From NCBI GenBank assembly GCA_009760855.2, contig WPIO01000016.1, positions 4,673,001 to 4,737,000 of the forward strand: a stretch of 64,000 nucleotides of DNA, written 5' to 3'. The notes under the pieces are model-generated. The model did no database searches and had not been told where the DNA came from. It saw nothing but the letters and a program-made list of their open reading frames with translations. Below, piece after piece: positions 10,350 through 21,235 of the stretch; positions within the stretch are counted from its first letter, which is position 1; each line of letters opens with the position of its first letter. This DNA comes from Cristatella mucedo. Taxonomy: Eukaryota; Bryozoa; Phylactolaemata; Cristatellidae. The translations under genes were made by a program, and so were the position numbers.

Positions 10350-10432
10350 GATGGAAACGCGAGTTAGTAGTCACACCGATGTTTAAAGTGCTCGACGTTC
10401 GATATCTGCCACCAGAAAACAACTCTATCCTG
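10350..10432 (+). CDS. Candidate exon, low support
   Basis: A strong acceptor TTTTTTCTTTCAG| precedes the only open phase, which reads WKRELVVTPMFKVLDVRYLP then PENNSIL, up to a donor CTG|GTAGAG. The entry phase requires one nucleotide from the previous exon, and the exit phase does not fit the exon at 10729. An exon may be missing or this may be a relic. Confidence 0.3.
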
Positions 10433-10728
10433 GTAGAGTGAACAGTTTATCGCTATTGCCTAAGTTGCTTGAGCGCATTTAATGGGAATAATTAGGCCTG
10501 CACTAACAGCTATAAGCTGGACGAGCTAAGTTTTGGTATGGCCCTAGTCTGAGTCTATACTTCCGTTTGTAGAAATCACTGAGAGATATTGAAAATTATC
10601 GTAAGTTATTAATCTCCCAATTACATTTGCATTTCTTTGATCCAATGAGTGAATCTACCAGAATACCATTTTAATTTTCAGTATAATACAAAGCTGGCAA
10701 CAAATGTTTTGATATTTTCTTTTCGCAG

Positions 10729-10838
10729 TTACCGAACATCCGGCACCAGACGAAGTGACAATAGAGTGCTTCTCATTCGAAAAACGACGTCTGACCGTGT
10801 GCAGGTGTGAATTTGAAAGAGAAGCTTCAGAGAGTGAA
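10729..10838 (+). CDS. Candidate internal exon of the unrecognised gene
   Basis: Acceptor TTTTCTTTTCGCAG|TT and a near-ideal donor GAA|GTAAGT bound an open frame: TEHPAPDEVTIECFSF, then EKRRLTVCRCEFEREASESE. It enters needing one base from upstream and leaves in phase 0, which matches the phase-0 entry of the long exon at 12023. Acidic C-terminal half. No family recognised. Confidence 0.45.
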
Positions 10839-11429
10839 GTAAGTGGCCACTTCCAAACCTTGAACTTTTGAACTGCTACTAGATGCGATGCCAGTCTCAA
10901 AATTCCTTGATCGGCAGGTTTTGCTAGCGTTGTGTAGAGCTACTGAGGAGCTTGAGGGTCTATTAATCACAGCCCAATAATGGCTAATTTTTATAGTGAG
11001 CATATATTAGTGAGCTAAGCACCAAGAATTATCATATAAAGTTGTGTGCGATCAGTTTATCACTGGAGTATGAGCTCGTATAATGATTCTGAACCAGTTT
11101 ATCCTTTGCCAAGTCTGATTTCCTGTTGGTATCAGGGCGTTTCAATGTATATGGGCAGACCCAGTGAGAACACTTCGAGAAACCAGGTTGCAGTACCAAA
11201 GGAGACCTTTTTTGGATATTTGGTGTAAAGAGAATGAAATTCACATATCAGCAGTTTTCTTGACATGGCTATGGCACAAACAAGATAATACGATTACCTT
11301 TGACGTGCATAGCTCAGAGCATTCTCAATGTATCTTTAATAAATTACTCGTATATTTTTTATGTATGTTACCTAGTTGGACCACTTTCCTGTAAACGACC
11401 GTTTAAATATTGGTCTGTTGATATTTCAT

Positions 11430-11785
11430 AAAAGTCCAGCAATCTGCGTAGGTTATCACGGGATAAAAAATATATAGGATGTCGCAAATGCATGGACAAA
11501 CTTAGACGTGGTATCCTTATTTAAACAAGCCCGAAAACTTTAGCCATGTGATGTATCTGAAAGTAGGCAGACTTAATTGTGGAGCTGATATGACCGTCTA
11601 GCGAATGGTTACTTTGGAACGTGACACCTAAATTTCGTGAAGATTCAACCGGAGATGAGCTTGCAGATCCAATTTTGAGCAATAGCCTTTCCATTTTCAG
11701 AATCACACTTAGTTTGCCAATAACTACTAAGTTAATTGTATCATAATTTAATTTAAGTAAATTTGTTGCCATTCATGTGTAGATG
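11430..11785 (-). pseudogene. LINE fragment inside intron, antisense to gene
   Basis: The minus-strand frame reads MATNLLKLNYDTINLVVIGK, then SRNLGVTFQSNHSLDGHISS, then FQIHHMAKVFGL. These correspond to the WMAANFLKLNDDKTE... and NLGVTFD...L..HI segments downstream of the YADD block in CR1/L2-type RTs. Both ends are truncated. It sits in the intron between the 10729 and 12023 exons. Confidence 0.7.
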
Positions 11786-12022
11786 TCATTAAAACACGCA
11801 GCGAAGAAGTTGAGAGAATTTTAGGTGCTCGAATGCTGGGAGGGCTCAAAGCAAGGGTCAAGGCCTCCACATAGGAGTGATAGACGATGGAAGTACGAGA
11901 CAATGAAAGTTGCTTGCAGGAGCATGCTTACGGCTATCCCACTGCAAGTGCACACTGTACCAGTAGGGAATCCGAATTTTAAATGCCATTCATGTTAACT
12001 CTGAATTTATTTTTTATTGCAG

Positions 12023-13133
12023 ATTGAAACTATGCAAGTGACAGCTGCAGTTATTGACGAATCAGGACCTGATAGTTCTCAAGCTGAATGTAACCCCAAA
12101 GCACCAAAGCTTAAAGGAAGCGCCAAGAAATTGAACGGGGCTCGCGGTAGAAACAGTAGTGATTTCAGCACGGAGTTTTCTCATTATTGCATGGGATATT
12201 TAAGGGACGGTAAAAAAAGAGAGTTTGTCAACATTATATTACAGCAGACTTCGATTAATCACCGACCGTCAGCATCCGTGATGAGACACCTGGTAAGCGA
12301 CGTCCTATTTTCCGACAGGCTGAATGAACCAATTGGAAGAGTACGCTACGAGAGAGATTTGCGAGCCATCGCATTCACCTTTGAAAAGGTCCTTGATATC
12401 CACCCGGAGATTGCAGCGGAGTTACCCTTCACAATGGAAGAGCTCATAAAAGTTCTGACGGCGGCAGCACTTTTTAGCTACGGAACAATGTCGTTGCATC
12501 GTCTCACGGCCGGAAATATATGTGCCCTCTACTTGGAGAAACAGTTTATGTATTCCAAAGCAAATGCTTGTCAGACGTCAAGCTTTCTGATTGGAAAAGA
12601 TGGTCAGGGCTATGTTACATCGAGAATATTGGCCGGCATTATTCTCACCGCCGCAGGTTCGGCACATTTTCAGCATGCAAGTGCTTGCCTCTCACTCATG
12701 GAAAGGGTTCTCAGCATCTGCTTCAAGGCTTCGGATCAAGCACTCGACGCTGCCTCCGTCCTCGCTAAACACATTGGCTCGCACATTGAGCACGTCTCGA
12801 GAGGAAAACGGCGAAACATGGTTCTCAACTCGTTGCCAGTACAGGTTCGCCAGAAGCTCACCGAAGAGTTGCTACTCGCTACTTGCATCGAGCACAACCT
12901 CGTTACGTGGAAATGGAACTCATCGGCCGTTGCACCCAAGCCCTCCATGAGCTGGATCTCGATGTTTCGGCGGTACACCACGGCTATGGCCCAAATAGCT
13001 TTTTATGAGCCATATCTGGCCACCAACAACCTTAGTCGGGATGACGGACGGCACATTCAAGCGATACGATTGGCCGAAGACATGTCTATCTTTTTGAAAG
13101 TATTCTGTCACAGTTCCTCAGAATTGTACAACG
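12023..13133 (+). CDS. Large internal exon of an unrecognised multi-exon gene
   Basis: The best-supported coding sequence in the window. A pyrimidine-rich acceptor (ATTTTTTATTGCAG|) is followed by 370 uninterrupted codons, ending at a strong donor AACG|GTAAGTTAGG. The open frame stops 17 bp into the intron, as expected for a true exon. Near the start is a basic stretch KAPKLKGSAKKLNGARGR that could be a nuclear localisation signal (inference). The rest is a long, probably alpha-helical region: FSHYCMGYLRDGKKREFVNI, ELPFTMEELIKVLTAAALFS, RILAGIILTAAGSAHFQHAS and VRQKLTEELLLATCIEHNLV. There is no transmembrane segment, no obvious catalytic motif and no repeats. Exit phase 1 joins exactly to the exon at 13613 through a split Gly codon. 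The first ATG in the frame (12032) is probably internal, since upstream exons seem to exist. Function unknown. Confidence 0.85.
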
Positions 13134-13612
13134 GTAAGTTAGGTGTGTAATCAAGCTTTGGTATACTAACCACGTGCCGGGTTTTGTATGAAGATGGTTT
13201 CATGCTGTCTTGTGGCAAACTCTCGGCGTCGAATACTTCAAAGTATCGTTTGCAATATCTAGTTATTTAAGAGAGATGCAGGCGTGCTTGAGCTAGCTTA
13301 TTTCAGTGTGTAATTATTGAATTTGTCTTGTATTGTCAGTGTGTTATTGGTGAATTTGTCTTGTATCTGTTTCTCTTTTTGTATCATTTACTCACTTTCT
13401 CTTATTCTTCATGCTCACGGTTTTTCTCTCTTTACTTGTTGCACTTGCATCAGTGCACTGCTTTGTTTACTGCATCCCTTTGTTTACTGCATACGCCATA
13501 TGCATATGCATCGCTTTGTTTACTGCATACGCCATGCATGATTTCCTGCAACGCGATTTCACTAACTGACCAAACGAAACCTTAAATTATTTTTTGAAAT
13601 TCTCGATTGCAG
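13134..13612 (+). other. Intron with short internal tandem repeats
   Basis: 479-bp intron, GTAAGT...TTGCAG. It holds two copies of a ~33-bp segment ending GAATTTGTCTTGTAT (about 13307-13366). It also holds three copies of CTTTGTTTACTGCAT starting at 13461, 13478 and 13514, the last two extended by ACGCCAT. AT-rich and pyrimidine-rich, with no coding signature. Confidence 0.75.
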
Positions 13613-13836
13613 GCCAACCTAACGAATTTGCAAAATATCATACCTGTCTGCTGAAACCAGCAAAGTCGGATATTAAAAGCAAATACTCCCAATATGAAAT
13701 CGAGGGGGCTGTGAAGGCTGTGCAGTTGCTCAATATGGCACTCAGCGGGAAGACGTCGGAGATTATAGCAGAGAACGTTGCCACTCTCGAACGAATTTTG
13801 AGCATCCATGCAGCACTTTATAAAACCAGCCAATGA
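13613..13836 (+). CDS. Terminal exon of the unrecognised gene
   Basis: Acceptor TTCTCGATTGCAG|GC. The first two bases complete the Gly codon split at 13133, so the protein continues ...SSELYN-G-QPNEFAKYHTC. It then runs 74 codons (KSKYSQYEIEGAVKAVQLLN, then MALSGKTSEIIAENVATLER) to a TGA stop at 13834-13836. It looks like two or three amphipathic helices continuing the fold of the large exon. No AATAAA signal is obvious in the next 300 bp. Confidence 0.82.
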
Positions 13837-14320
13837 AAGCTGCCCTGAGCCAGCATGAGTCAGATTGAGGCTTGTCGATCGGTCGATTGCTACATGATGC
13901 ACCAACCACTAAAGACCTAGTTAACCGGATTAGAATACATGCATAAGAAGATTCAGTTACTTATCTGACTGCCAGCGCTTCGTGTTATCGCATTGGTTAT
14001 TTTAATTATAAACGGTATCCGGCGATGCATGCTTTTTGTTCATTTTCTAGCGCACCACCGATGCTTTCATCGTGCAGACATGTACGTTCATTTTGTGCTA
14101 GTATCAATTGCAACAATGCAAACCATAATTATTACTCTTCTATAGTTCGAAGGCTTATGCTGTGTTAAGATCCCATATAATCAACATGAACGCCACTAAT
14201 TTGATTTCGGGTTGGTATGTAGTAAGCAATTGCAGCAGCCCAATATCATAATAGCAATTGCTCAGCTTACGATAGCGTTCTCCTGCTGCTGATCAGGCAA
14301 GGTAAAAAATAACAGAAAAA
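13837..14320. other. 3' UTR/intergenic, no recognised feature
   Basis: AT-rich. The 5' part presumably holds the 3' UTR of the preceding gene. No repeat recognised. Confidence 0.4.
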
Positions 14321-14487
14321 TACTAGCTGACTAAGCAACCTCTTGCGTATAGCAACAAGAGCATTTACGGCTATCACCACAGCGAGCAGAGGCGATTAAG
14401 AATCACCCACTGTAGGATTCGAACCGACATCCTTGGAATTGAGATCGTGAAAGCACCCGCCGTATCTAGCGTGCCATCACGGCTCAT
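14321..14487 (-). mobile_element. tRNA-derived SINE, family A
   Basis: On the minus strand the head reads CCGTGATGGCACGCTAG, then the B box GGTTCGAATCC (14415-14425), then AAATGCTCTTGTTGC and a GTTGCTTAGTCAGCTAG end. Same organisation as 1083-1268, with a decayed internal inverted repeat. Confidence 0.78.
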
Positions 14488-14989
14488 CGTAGTAAGCTGC
14501 CTGTTTAGCTGGGCTCGTATCTGAAATTTCCTTCTTATGCTGAGCGCAGCAGCGTCTGCTCCAGGTAAATGGTCAGCTTACCTGACTCGTGTTCAAGCAA
14601 AAAGAATCACCACTTTTTGTCTGAGCTCCTTCTGGAAGTGGCTACGAAAAAAGACCTTTCTGGTAAACTGGCGTGCAGCACTTCAGGGTAGTCTCTTGAA
14701 ATCTCGTCAAGTTAAAAATTTCGCTTATTCAACTAACAAATAATCTAGCACACATAGTCTAACGCTCATTCTATTTCTCATGTGAAGTTTACAATCAATT
14801 TCTAGGGATAGTTATGCCCCAGTTTGAGAAATAAAATTGGCCTAAGATTAGACTAAGATAGCACATAGAGGTATGCAAAGTGAAGTGAGCTTTATAGTGA
14901 CTGACTGGAGAATTGCGGATCATAGTCATCAATATGTTCTACAAGATTCCACTCCCTTCTCCCCGTCAGATCACGGATCATGTAATTTG
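14488..14989. other. Intergenic, no recognised feature
   Basis: No repeat or coding signature that I can name. Confidence 0.4.
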
Positions 14990-15608
14990 GTGCCGTGCTT
15001 CCTGACAGCTCGTTAAGCTATTTTCTCCTCATGCGACGTCTAGCCGACCTGCACTGGCTACCAGTCAAGCAACGGATCGACTTCAAGGTTTTGTCGCTTA
15101 CTTTTAGGTCACTTCAATCTTTCGCTCTAACCTTTCTCTCAGATCTACTCCCCCACCAGGCTACCATCCATCGTACCACCTGCTTTTTGGAATCCAAAAG
15201 TCTACCAATACGTCTTACAAACTTCAAATCCTTTGGAGACAGTGCATTTAGTTGTTATGCATCCTAAGCCTAGAACTCCCTCGCGACTTGCGTCAGAACA
15301 TCCCCTGACTCGACCTCATTTAAAAAGAACTTTAAAACGCACCTATTTAGGACAGCATTTAGTGGGTCCCTGTGATCCGTCCTTCATGTGCTGATGCGTG
15401 CTGACACTGTGCATGCTGCCACTAACCACATTTGCATGATGACCCTATGCATGTCACCCCTAACTATGTTATTCATGTTGTTTGTTTATCAAGCATGATA
15501 TTACTCACCATTCAATTGCATTTCCCTTTGCAGCAAATGTAAAGCGCCTAGAAATATATTGAGTGCTCCGAGGGCGCCTTATCAAGTGCATTATTATAAT
15601 TTTTATTA
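14990..15608 (+). pseudogene. CR1/L2-like LINE 3' end
   Basis: Coding part LADLHWLPVKQRIDFKVLSL then FALTFLSDLLPHQ and FKSFGDSAFSCYAS. After a stop it continues as a recognisable but broken C-terminus. The 3' UTR follows (CTGACACTGTGCATGCTGCC) and then the tail AATGTAAAGCGCCTAG with an ATTATTATAATTTTTATTAT end. Heavily 5'-truncated. Confidence 0.8.
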
Positions 15609-15985
15609 TGAGCCTATAACGTTGCCTCAGGTCAAATTTTGACACAAGCCTTGTAGCTTGCTCTCTTTTAACAAATTCTCAGGCGAGCCCTTGCTGAGAT
15701 CATTGTGTCCAATATTATCTGTAAGAGTATCGACTCTTGCACTAAGTTCATTACTATACAGTGTCCTGCACGGGCACTTTGCATCCTGCTAAGCAGCTCA
15801 CTGATCGACAGGTTTACTCACTTGAGATCGTGCATCGATGCAAGGAAACTATGAGCATTGGACTTGTTCTTCATTTTGTAGCTGACTCCCATACGAACGC
15901 GGGAAGTAAGCACTCATCTGCATGTAAAAATGACAAAAATTGGTTAAGTATAGCAAAACTAACCGAAATTTGTCATTGCATCATG
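15609..15985. other. Intergenic, no recognised feature
   Basis: A 78-codon + strand frame (15761-15997) has no family resemblance. No repeat seen. Confidence 0.35.
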
Positions 15986-16760
15986 TGCTGTGTGTAGCAA
16001 ATGTAGGCAGTCTGGGGAGAGGGCACATTATGCTTATTCAGTTGTGCAAACTCATTAAGCACGTCAGCAAGTGTCGCGTTGTAGCATTTTACCAATGATG
16101 GCAGGTCGGATGAAGACTTGAGCGAGTAAGGCGAATAAGATATTTTATCTCTGACACCATCGAAGTCAACGTTCTTGAGGTATCGTGATTCATATGTGAT
16201 TTTGAATGCAGAGGAGAGCACACACAGTATATTGAACGAGATTAGCATACATGTGGTCAGATGAGCAGGATTCAGTAGTAATAGGGGATGAGAGCATACA
16301 CCTATGGGAGATTATTTGATCGCTAATGTACATTGTTTTGTGAGTGGTGTAACGAACATAAACCATAAGAGAAAAAGAGTCAACCAGTGAACGAATTTCA
16401 ACACATAAGGCGTTGGTTAAGTTGTGAAAATGAATCTTAAAACCATTCATAGAGTGGAAAGACCAATTGCTGGCACACAGAATTGAATGAGGTCAGAGAA
16501 ATCTCCGATAAAGAAGGGCTTTGTAACTGGTTAGCGACGGATAATCGCCATCATTGGCAGTTTGTTGTCAGAAGCACTCAAATAAAAGATTTGAATGGCT
16601 ACCACGAGGAAACTGCAAACGGTTTTTAGTTGAGAGTGGAACGGGTGACAATAACAACTCGTCCGGTTTTTAGTGAGTTAGGGTATAAAGGAACATGAAA
16701 CCCATTGGAGTAGCATCGCTTACCATTGGACCTGAAGTCAATTTCTTCGGGGTCTCAGTT
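15986..16760 (-). pseudogene. LINE endonuclease/linker fragment, minus strand
   Basis: Read on the minus strand, two neighbouring frames match the end of a CR1/L2 APE-type endonuclease domain and the linker before the RT: LVDSFSLMVYVRYTTHKT (16375-16322), an SSDH block near 16258, then YLKNVDFDGVRDKISYSPYS and YNATLADVLNEFAQL. The pattern of Y-LK-ID-D-F...DLxxLVxxYNxTLxxLLDxxAPL is characteristic of this linker. Stops and frameshifts are present. Confidence 0.6.
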
Positions 16761-16954
16761 AACAGGTCGAGACCACAAATAATAAACACCGTTTGTATTA
16801 TTAGGGTTTAATAAAACGCCGAGCGAGCATTCGACAAATAGGCCTTAAGTTGTAATGCCGGTTTTATAGTAGGTCTGATGACCACAAGGTTCAAGAGATT
16901 AACGTAGGTTCTTGGGGGGATATCGGGCAGGACGGCATAAGACAATACTTTTTG

Positions 16955-17648
16955 TACCGAACGAGTGTTTAGCCTGCTTACTGGCCTACCAGCATATGCG
17001 ATCAGGCGATTGCAGCTGTTGCAAAACTCTGCAGCTAGGCTTGTCTGTCGTGAGCGTCGCAGTTGCCACATTACTCCACTTTTCGCCGACCTGCACTGGC
17101 TACCAGTCAAGCAACGGATTGACTTCAAGGTTTTATCGCTCACTTTTAGGTCCCTTCATTCTATGGCTCCAGCCTATGTTTCAGATATACTCCCCCATCA
17201 GGCCAAGCAGCGTACCTCCTGCTTTCGGAATCCAACAGTCTACAAATACCTCGTACAAACCTTAAATCCTTTTGAGACCGTGCATTTCGTTCGTATGCTC
17301 CCAAAGATTGGAACTCATTCCCGACCTGCATCAGAACATCCCCTGACATGGCCATATTTAAAAGGAACTTGAAAACACACCTATTTAGGACAGCATTTAG
17401 TGGGTCCCTGTGATTCGTCCTTGATGTGCTTATGCGTGCTGACACTGTGCATGCTGTCACTAACCACATTTGTATGCTGACCCTGAGCATGTCACCCCTA
17501 ACCATAATATTCATTTTGTTGGTTTTTCAAGCATGATTTTACTTACCATTCAATTGCATTTCACTTTGCACAAATGTAAAGTGCCTAGAAAGAGATTAAG
17601 TTCTCTGAGGGCGCTTCATCAAGTGCATTGTTAATATTATTATTAGCC
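16955..17648 (+). pseudogene. CR1/L2-like LINE 3' end, best-preserved copy
   Basis: An open stretch runs from about 16965 to 17372: GLPAYAIRRLQLLQNSAARL, VCRERRSCHITPLFADLHWL, PVKQRIDFKVLSLTFRSLHS, MAPAYVSDILPHQ, then a diverged C-terminus. The 3' UTR and tail (CAAATGTAAAGTGCCTAG, then GAGATTAAGTTCTCTGAGGG) end in a TTATTATTAG run. The tail matches the SINE-B tail. 5'-truncated: the catalytic RT blocks are missing. Confidence 0.85.
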
Positions 17649-18455
17649 CTGGGCTGCCCTGCACAGTGGCTGCCCTGGCAGCACAATTGTGTAAAATTAT
17701 GCTAAGAGACATCTGCACATGCATATGCAAACACACATGCACGCTCATGAGCACGATCACACACACATTGACACGAACACATAAATGCACGGAAATGATC
17801 ACACACACGTGGACACACAAGTTTATGCACACACACAGGTGCACCAATGTACACAGAGATAGGTACAGATATGTGCATGCACATCTACACACATATATGC
17901 ACATGCATGTGAACAATCTTTTGGGCACATACGTATATGCACAACCATATCCACACCTATATGAACAGACATGTGCACACACATGTGCAAGAACATTTGC
18001 GCGCGCACGCACACACGCGCACACACACACACACACACCTACGCACACACACATACTCACATGCATGCGCTCCTATGTGCACACGTATGTGCACACGTAT
18101 GTATGTGCACACGTATGTATGTGCACACACATGTATGTGCACACGAACGTGCACACGCAATAATGTGCACACGCATTATTGTGCACATGCATGTGCACAC
18201 GCATGTGTGTGCACATGCATGCGCACACACATGTGCACACATGCTTACACGCACGCGCACATATCAAAACATGTGTGAGCCCGAATGTGCGCAACCATGT
18301 GCACAGACTTGCGCGCAGACATGCGTACGCACGTGCACACCCGTGTGCCCACCACTGTGCTAACACACGGTCATGCTCACACTTGTGAATACACATGTGG
18401 ACACATATGTGCACACTCATGGGCACACTCAAGTGCTTAAGCATGTGCACACACA
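17649..18455. repeat. CA/TG-rich degenerate minisatellite, copy 1
   Basis: About 750 bp of alternating purine-pyrimidine sequence built on GTGCACAC(A/G)(C/T)ATGT-like units of 10-18 bp. The most regular part is 18076-18250 (GTGCACACGTATGTAT repeats). The many His/Thr or Cys/Val open frames are artefacts. Such alternating sequence can adopt Z-DNA (known property); whether it does here is inference. Confidence 0.9.
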
Positions 18456-18560
18456 TGGATGTATGCTAGCATCTCTAAAATGTCAATAATTCCTGTCACC
18501 CATTGTCTCCCATCTCTATTTCGGCTGATCACTCTTATACTATCTTTTATATATCATGGT
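18456..18560. repeat. Conserved right flank of CA/TG-rich block
   Basis: Contains CTCTAAAATGTCAATAATT and, further on, TTTCGGCTGATCACTCTTAT. These align with 63876-63965 (CTCTAAAATGGCATTACTTT, TTTTGCTGATGACTTTGTTA), which follows the second CA/TG block. The satellite and this flank therefore behave as one dispersed repeat. Confidence 0.6.
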
Positions 18561-19094
18561 TTCCGATCTTACAGTATAGAAGAAAATACTAATAGCATTG
18601 TTGAGCAGAGTACTGCTGCCAATGAGGATGATTGGAAGATTTAGCTCTCAAATTACTAAATATCATCATGGTTTGTACAGACCAAGGGATTAGGACATAG
18701 CGTAGGACTAGTAAAGGACCGGAGTGAATTGGCAATAATGCTGGTTAGACTCTCACTCTTAAATGCCTCGGCATATTCAGTCGAATGTAGTTCAGGCTAA
18801 CACTACACTAGTTCTCGCATGGGCTTAAAGTGTCATAATAAAATAAGGAAGCCACAACAGCGTGCTAGACAGGTTATGTAAACGCTTGTAAGAAAGGCTA
18901 TTTTGCATTAAGATCAGACCCACATCGAGCTTTGCTACTAACCTAAGGGACAACGGTAAATACAATCAGGGACTGAGGAATCATTACAATCTAGCATTAC
19001 CCACAATGAAACTTGTTGTCTCCGTTTTTCAAGCTCTGGCAGTACCGTGTATTTCCTGCAAATTGTCGTTTCAAACCCATAATAAATAGCCAAA
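18561..19094. other. Intergenic, no recognised feature
   Basis: AT-rich, no gene or repeat recognised. Confidence 0.4.
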
Positions 19095-20100
19095 AATGAT
19101 TGCCATAGATTTTTTCAGGCCTAGCCTTTGATGCAACCACCCCAGTTTAGTGAGAAAGCGCCTAGTCATGGGCAAACTAAGTGTGATCCGATAATCGGAA
19201 AGTTTTACGCTCGTGATCGGCTCTGCCATCATACCTTCTGTTGAATCGGCACGAAAACTAGGTGGCATGTTTCGAGGGGACCGTTCATTGGTCGACCCAT
19301 TCGGAATTGCAATCAAGTCTGCCAGCTTTCAGCTACATAACAGTGCTAGCATTCGAGCTTGTTTAGACAAGGATACCTCATCTAAACCGGTCCATGCATT
19401 TGTGATATCCTGTCTTCACGTCTATAACTCACTGCTTGTGAGTCCACCGGTCGGTGCAATTAGGCGCTTACAGCTGGTACACTACTCTGTAGCTAGGCTG
19501 GTCTGCCTTGAGCGCCTCCATAGCCATACCACACCACCTCTCACCAACCTGCATATTTTAAAAGTCAAGAACGCATAGACCAACATTCTGTCACTTACTT
19601 TTAGGTATCTACAATCATTGGCTGCAGCGAACCTATCGGATTTACTCCCCCACCAACCTAAGTATCGCTACACCTGGTTTTTGAAGTCTGTTTACCTACA
19701 CCTCGGACCAGTCTCAAATCCTTCGAGACCGTGCATTTAGTTCGTATGCTCCGAAAGGCTGCAACTCTTTCCCGACTGGCGTTGGAACATCCCCTGACTT
19801 GACCACATTTAAAAAGGACATAAAACCGCCTATTATGGAGAGCATTTAGTGGGTCTCCGTTATTCGTCCTTTATGTATTTATGCGTGCTGCCACTGTGCG
19901 CAAGGCCACTAACCATACTGACATGATGGCCCTGAGCATGTGAAAGCTAACCACGTTATAGTTCTGCCTATTTATCATCCTACTACTGAATGTTTGATCG
20001 TGCTTCCTTTGCAGCCATGACGAATTGAAACTTTAAAAAAAAATTGACTTTTCTGAGGGCCCTACGACAAAGACAATGTTATTCCTAATATTTATATACA
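19095..20100 (+). pseudogene. CR1/L2-like LINE remnant
   Basis: From the LVMGKLSVI block (19165) onward: SVESARKLGGMFRGDRSLVD, SCLHVYNSLLVSPPVGAIRR, LQLVHYSVARLVCLERLHSH, then SLTFRYLQSL and a frameshifted C-terminus. The HWLPVKQRI core has decayed to HILKVKNA. The 3' UTR is traceable to about 20090 (TGAGGGCCCTACGAC). Older and more mutated than the 16955 copy. Confidence 0.75.
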
Positions 20101-20559
20101 TAGCTATCACAACTAAGTAATCAGATCACAATAAGGCACTGCAATAGACCAGAACGTGTTTGCATAGGGTCAGCGGTCAAACGGCAAAGGTAATTTCACC
20201 ACTATGTACATTCATAAATCCTATGTCAAATGTATTTTAGAAGCCACATTCACGGGTCTTGGTGATCATGGCAATGGGTATGCAGAGAAGATTTTATTTC
20301 GTTTTTGAAAAAATAACCTGTTGCTGCTATTGAAGGATCCTACCACAGTGGATTACATGATAACAACTAATTCGGAAGAAATAATAGTAGCTACATTAAG
20401 GTCTAATGACGTAATAATAATATTGAATATATTATTAAATTACCAATATTATTATTACATTTTTACAGCGACCACAGCAAAACCAAGTTCTCAAAGGGCC
20501 TATGGACTATCTGTTAAGGTAGCCTGATAAATTAGCTATCAAAAGCAATGCATTAACAA
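20101..20559. other. Left flank of the array, no recognised feature
   Basis: AT-rich. Similarity to the 5.1-kb unit begins only near 20530-20570. Confidence 0.4.
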
Positions 20560-20971
20560 CAACCACAATTGAAAAAGGAGTTTTCTACTATCAAGATCTA
20601 ATTAGACGATAAATAAAATACACTAAAAATTTGGATAACGTAACGACGTTGTAAACAAAGTCACTAATTCAACTTCAACAGTGACAGAGTTGGCTGGCAC
20701 GGTCCATCCGTAATGGCTTCCAAGATCAAGTTTCAAAAGTGGCATGTAGCACACCGAACAAATCTTACATAGCAGATGACCGATTTTTCGAATTTCGTAT
20801 GGTTTTAAAATATTAATAATAATAGAATTGAATATGCATAGTCCCCTTTATGAAGATATTCTTTCTAGACAATTTAACAAGCTTTAAAGCAAGCGTGATA
20901 AAAGAAATAGTAGTAACCTGAGAAATGTTAAGCATATTAGCATACTTAGCGCTGACACGCACCATTTCAAC

Positions 20972-21235
20972 ATGAGTGACATAGTTAGTGGTGGCATGCT
21001 CAATATAGGCACCAATTGTGCAGTGCATGTGACATATTGTAGCTACCTAAAAGGTGACTACACAAGTATGCGTACATGCTCAGTCACGACTGGTATCCTA
21101 CTTTCAGACGATGAGCTGCATATAACGGTTAACTGTAGGCAGTTTGAGCCTTCGACGGCTGCACCACTTCATTGGTACTTGTTCTCAGCAGCTATCCTAG
21201 CTGGCTTCATCATTGAGTCTCCGGGTCGAACCTAA
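20972..21235 (+). other. 87-codon open frame, unit 1 only
   Basis: Starts MSDIVSGGMLNIGTNCAVHV and ends with ILLSDDELHITVNCRQFEP and APLHWYLFSAAILAGFI, where the last stretch is hydrophobic. In units 2-8 an indel near CAGTCAACGACAGG splits the frame and leaves a 60-codon downstream part. No splice-site or family support. It could be a decayed exon or chance. Confidence 0.2.

Noticed and set aside
12520-12981. Alternative frames inside the large exon (both strands)
   Set aside because: They overlap the 370-codon frame, which has matching splice sites and phase. The alternatives have neither.
16808-17143. Minus-strand 111-codon frame
   Set aside because: Shadow of the + strand LINE reverse transcriptase fragment at 16955-17648.
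17596-18456. His/Thr- and Cys/Val-rich frames around 18 kb, and similar ones at 63.1-63.9 kb
   Set aside because: Generated by the CA/TG-rich minisatellite.
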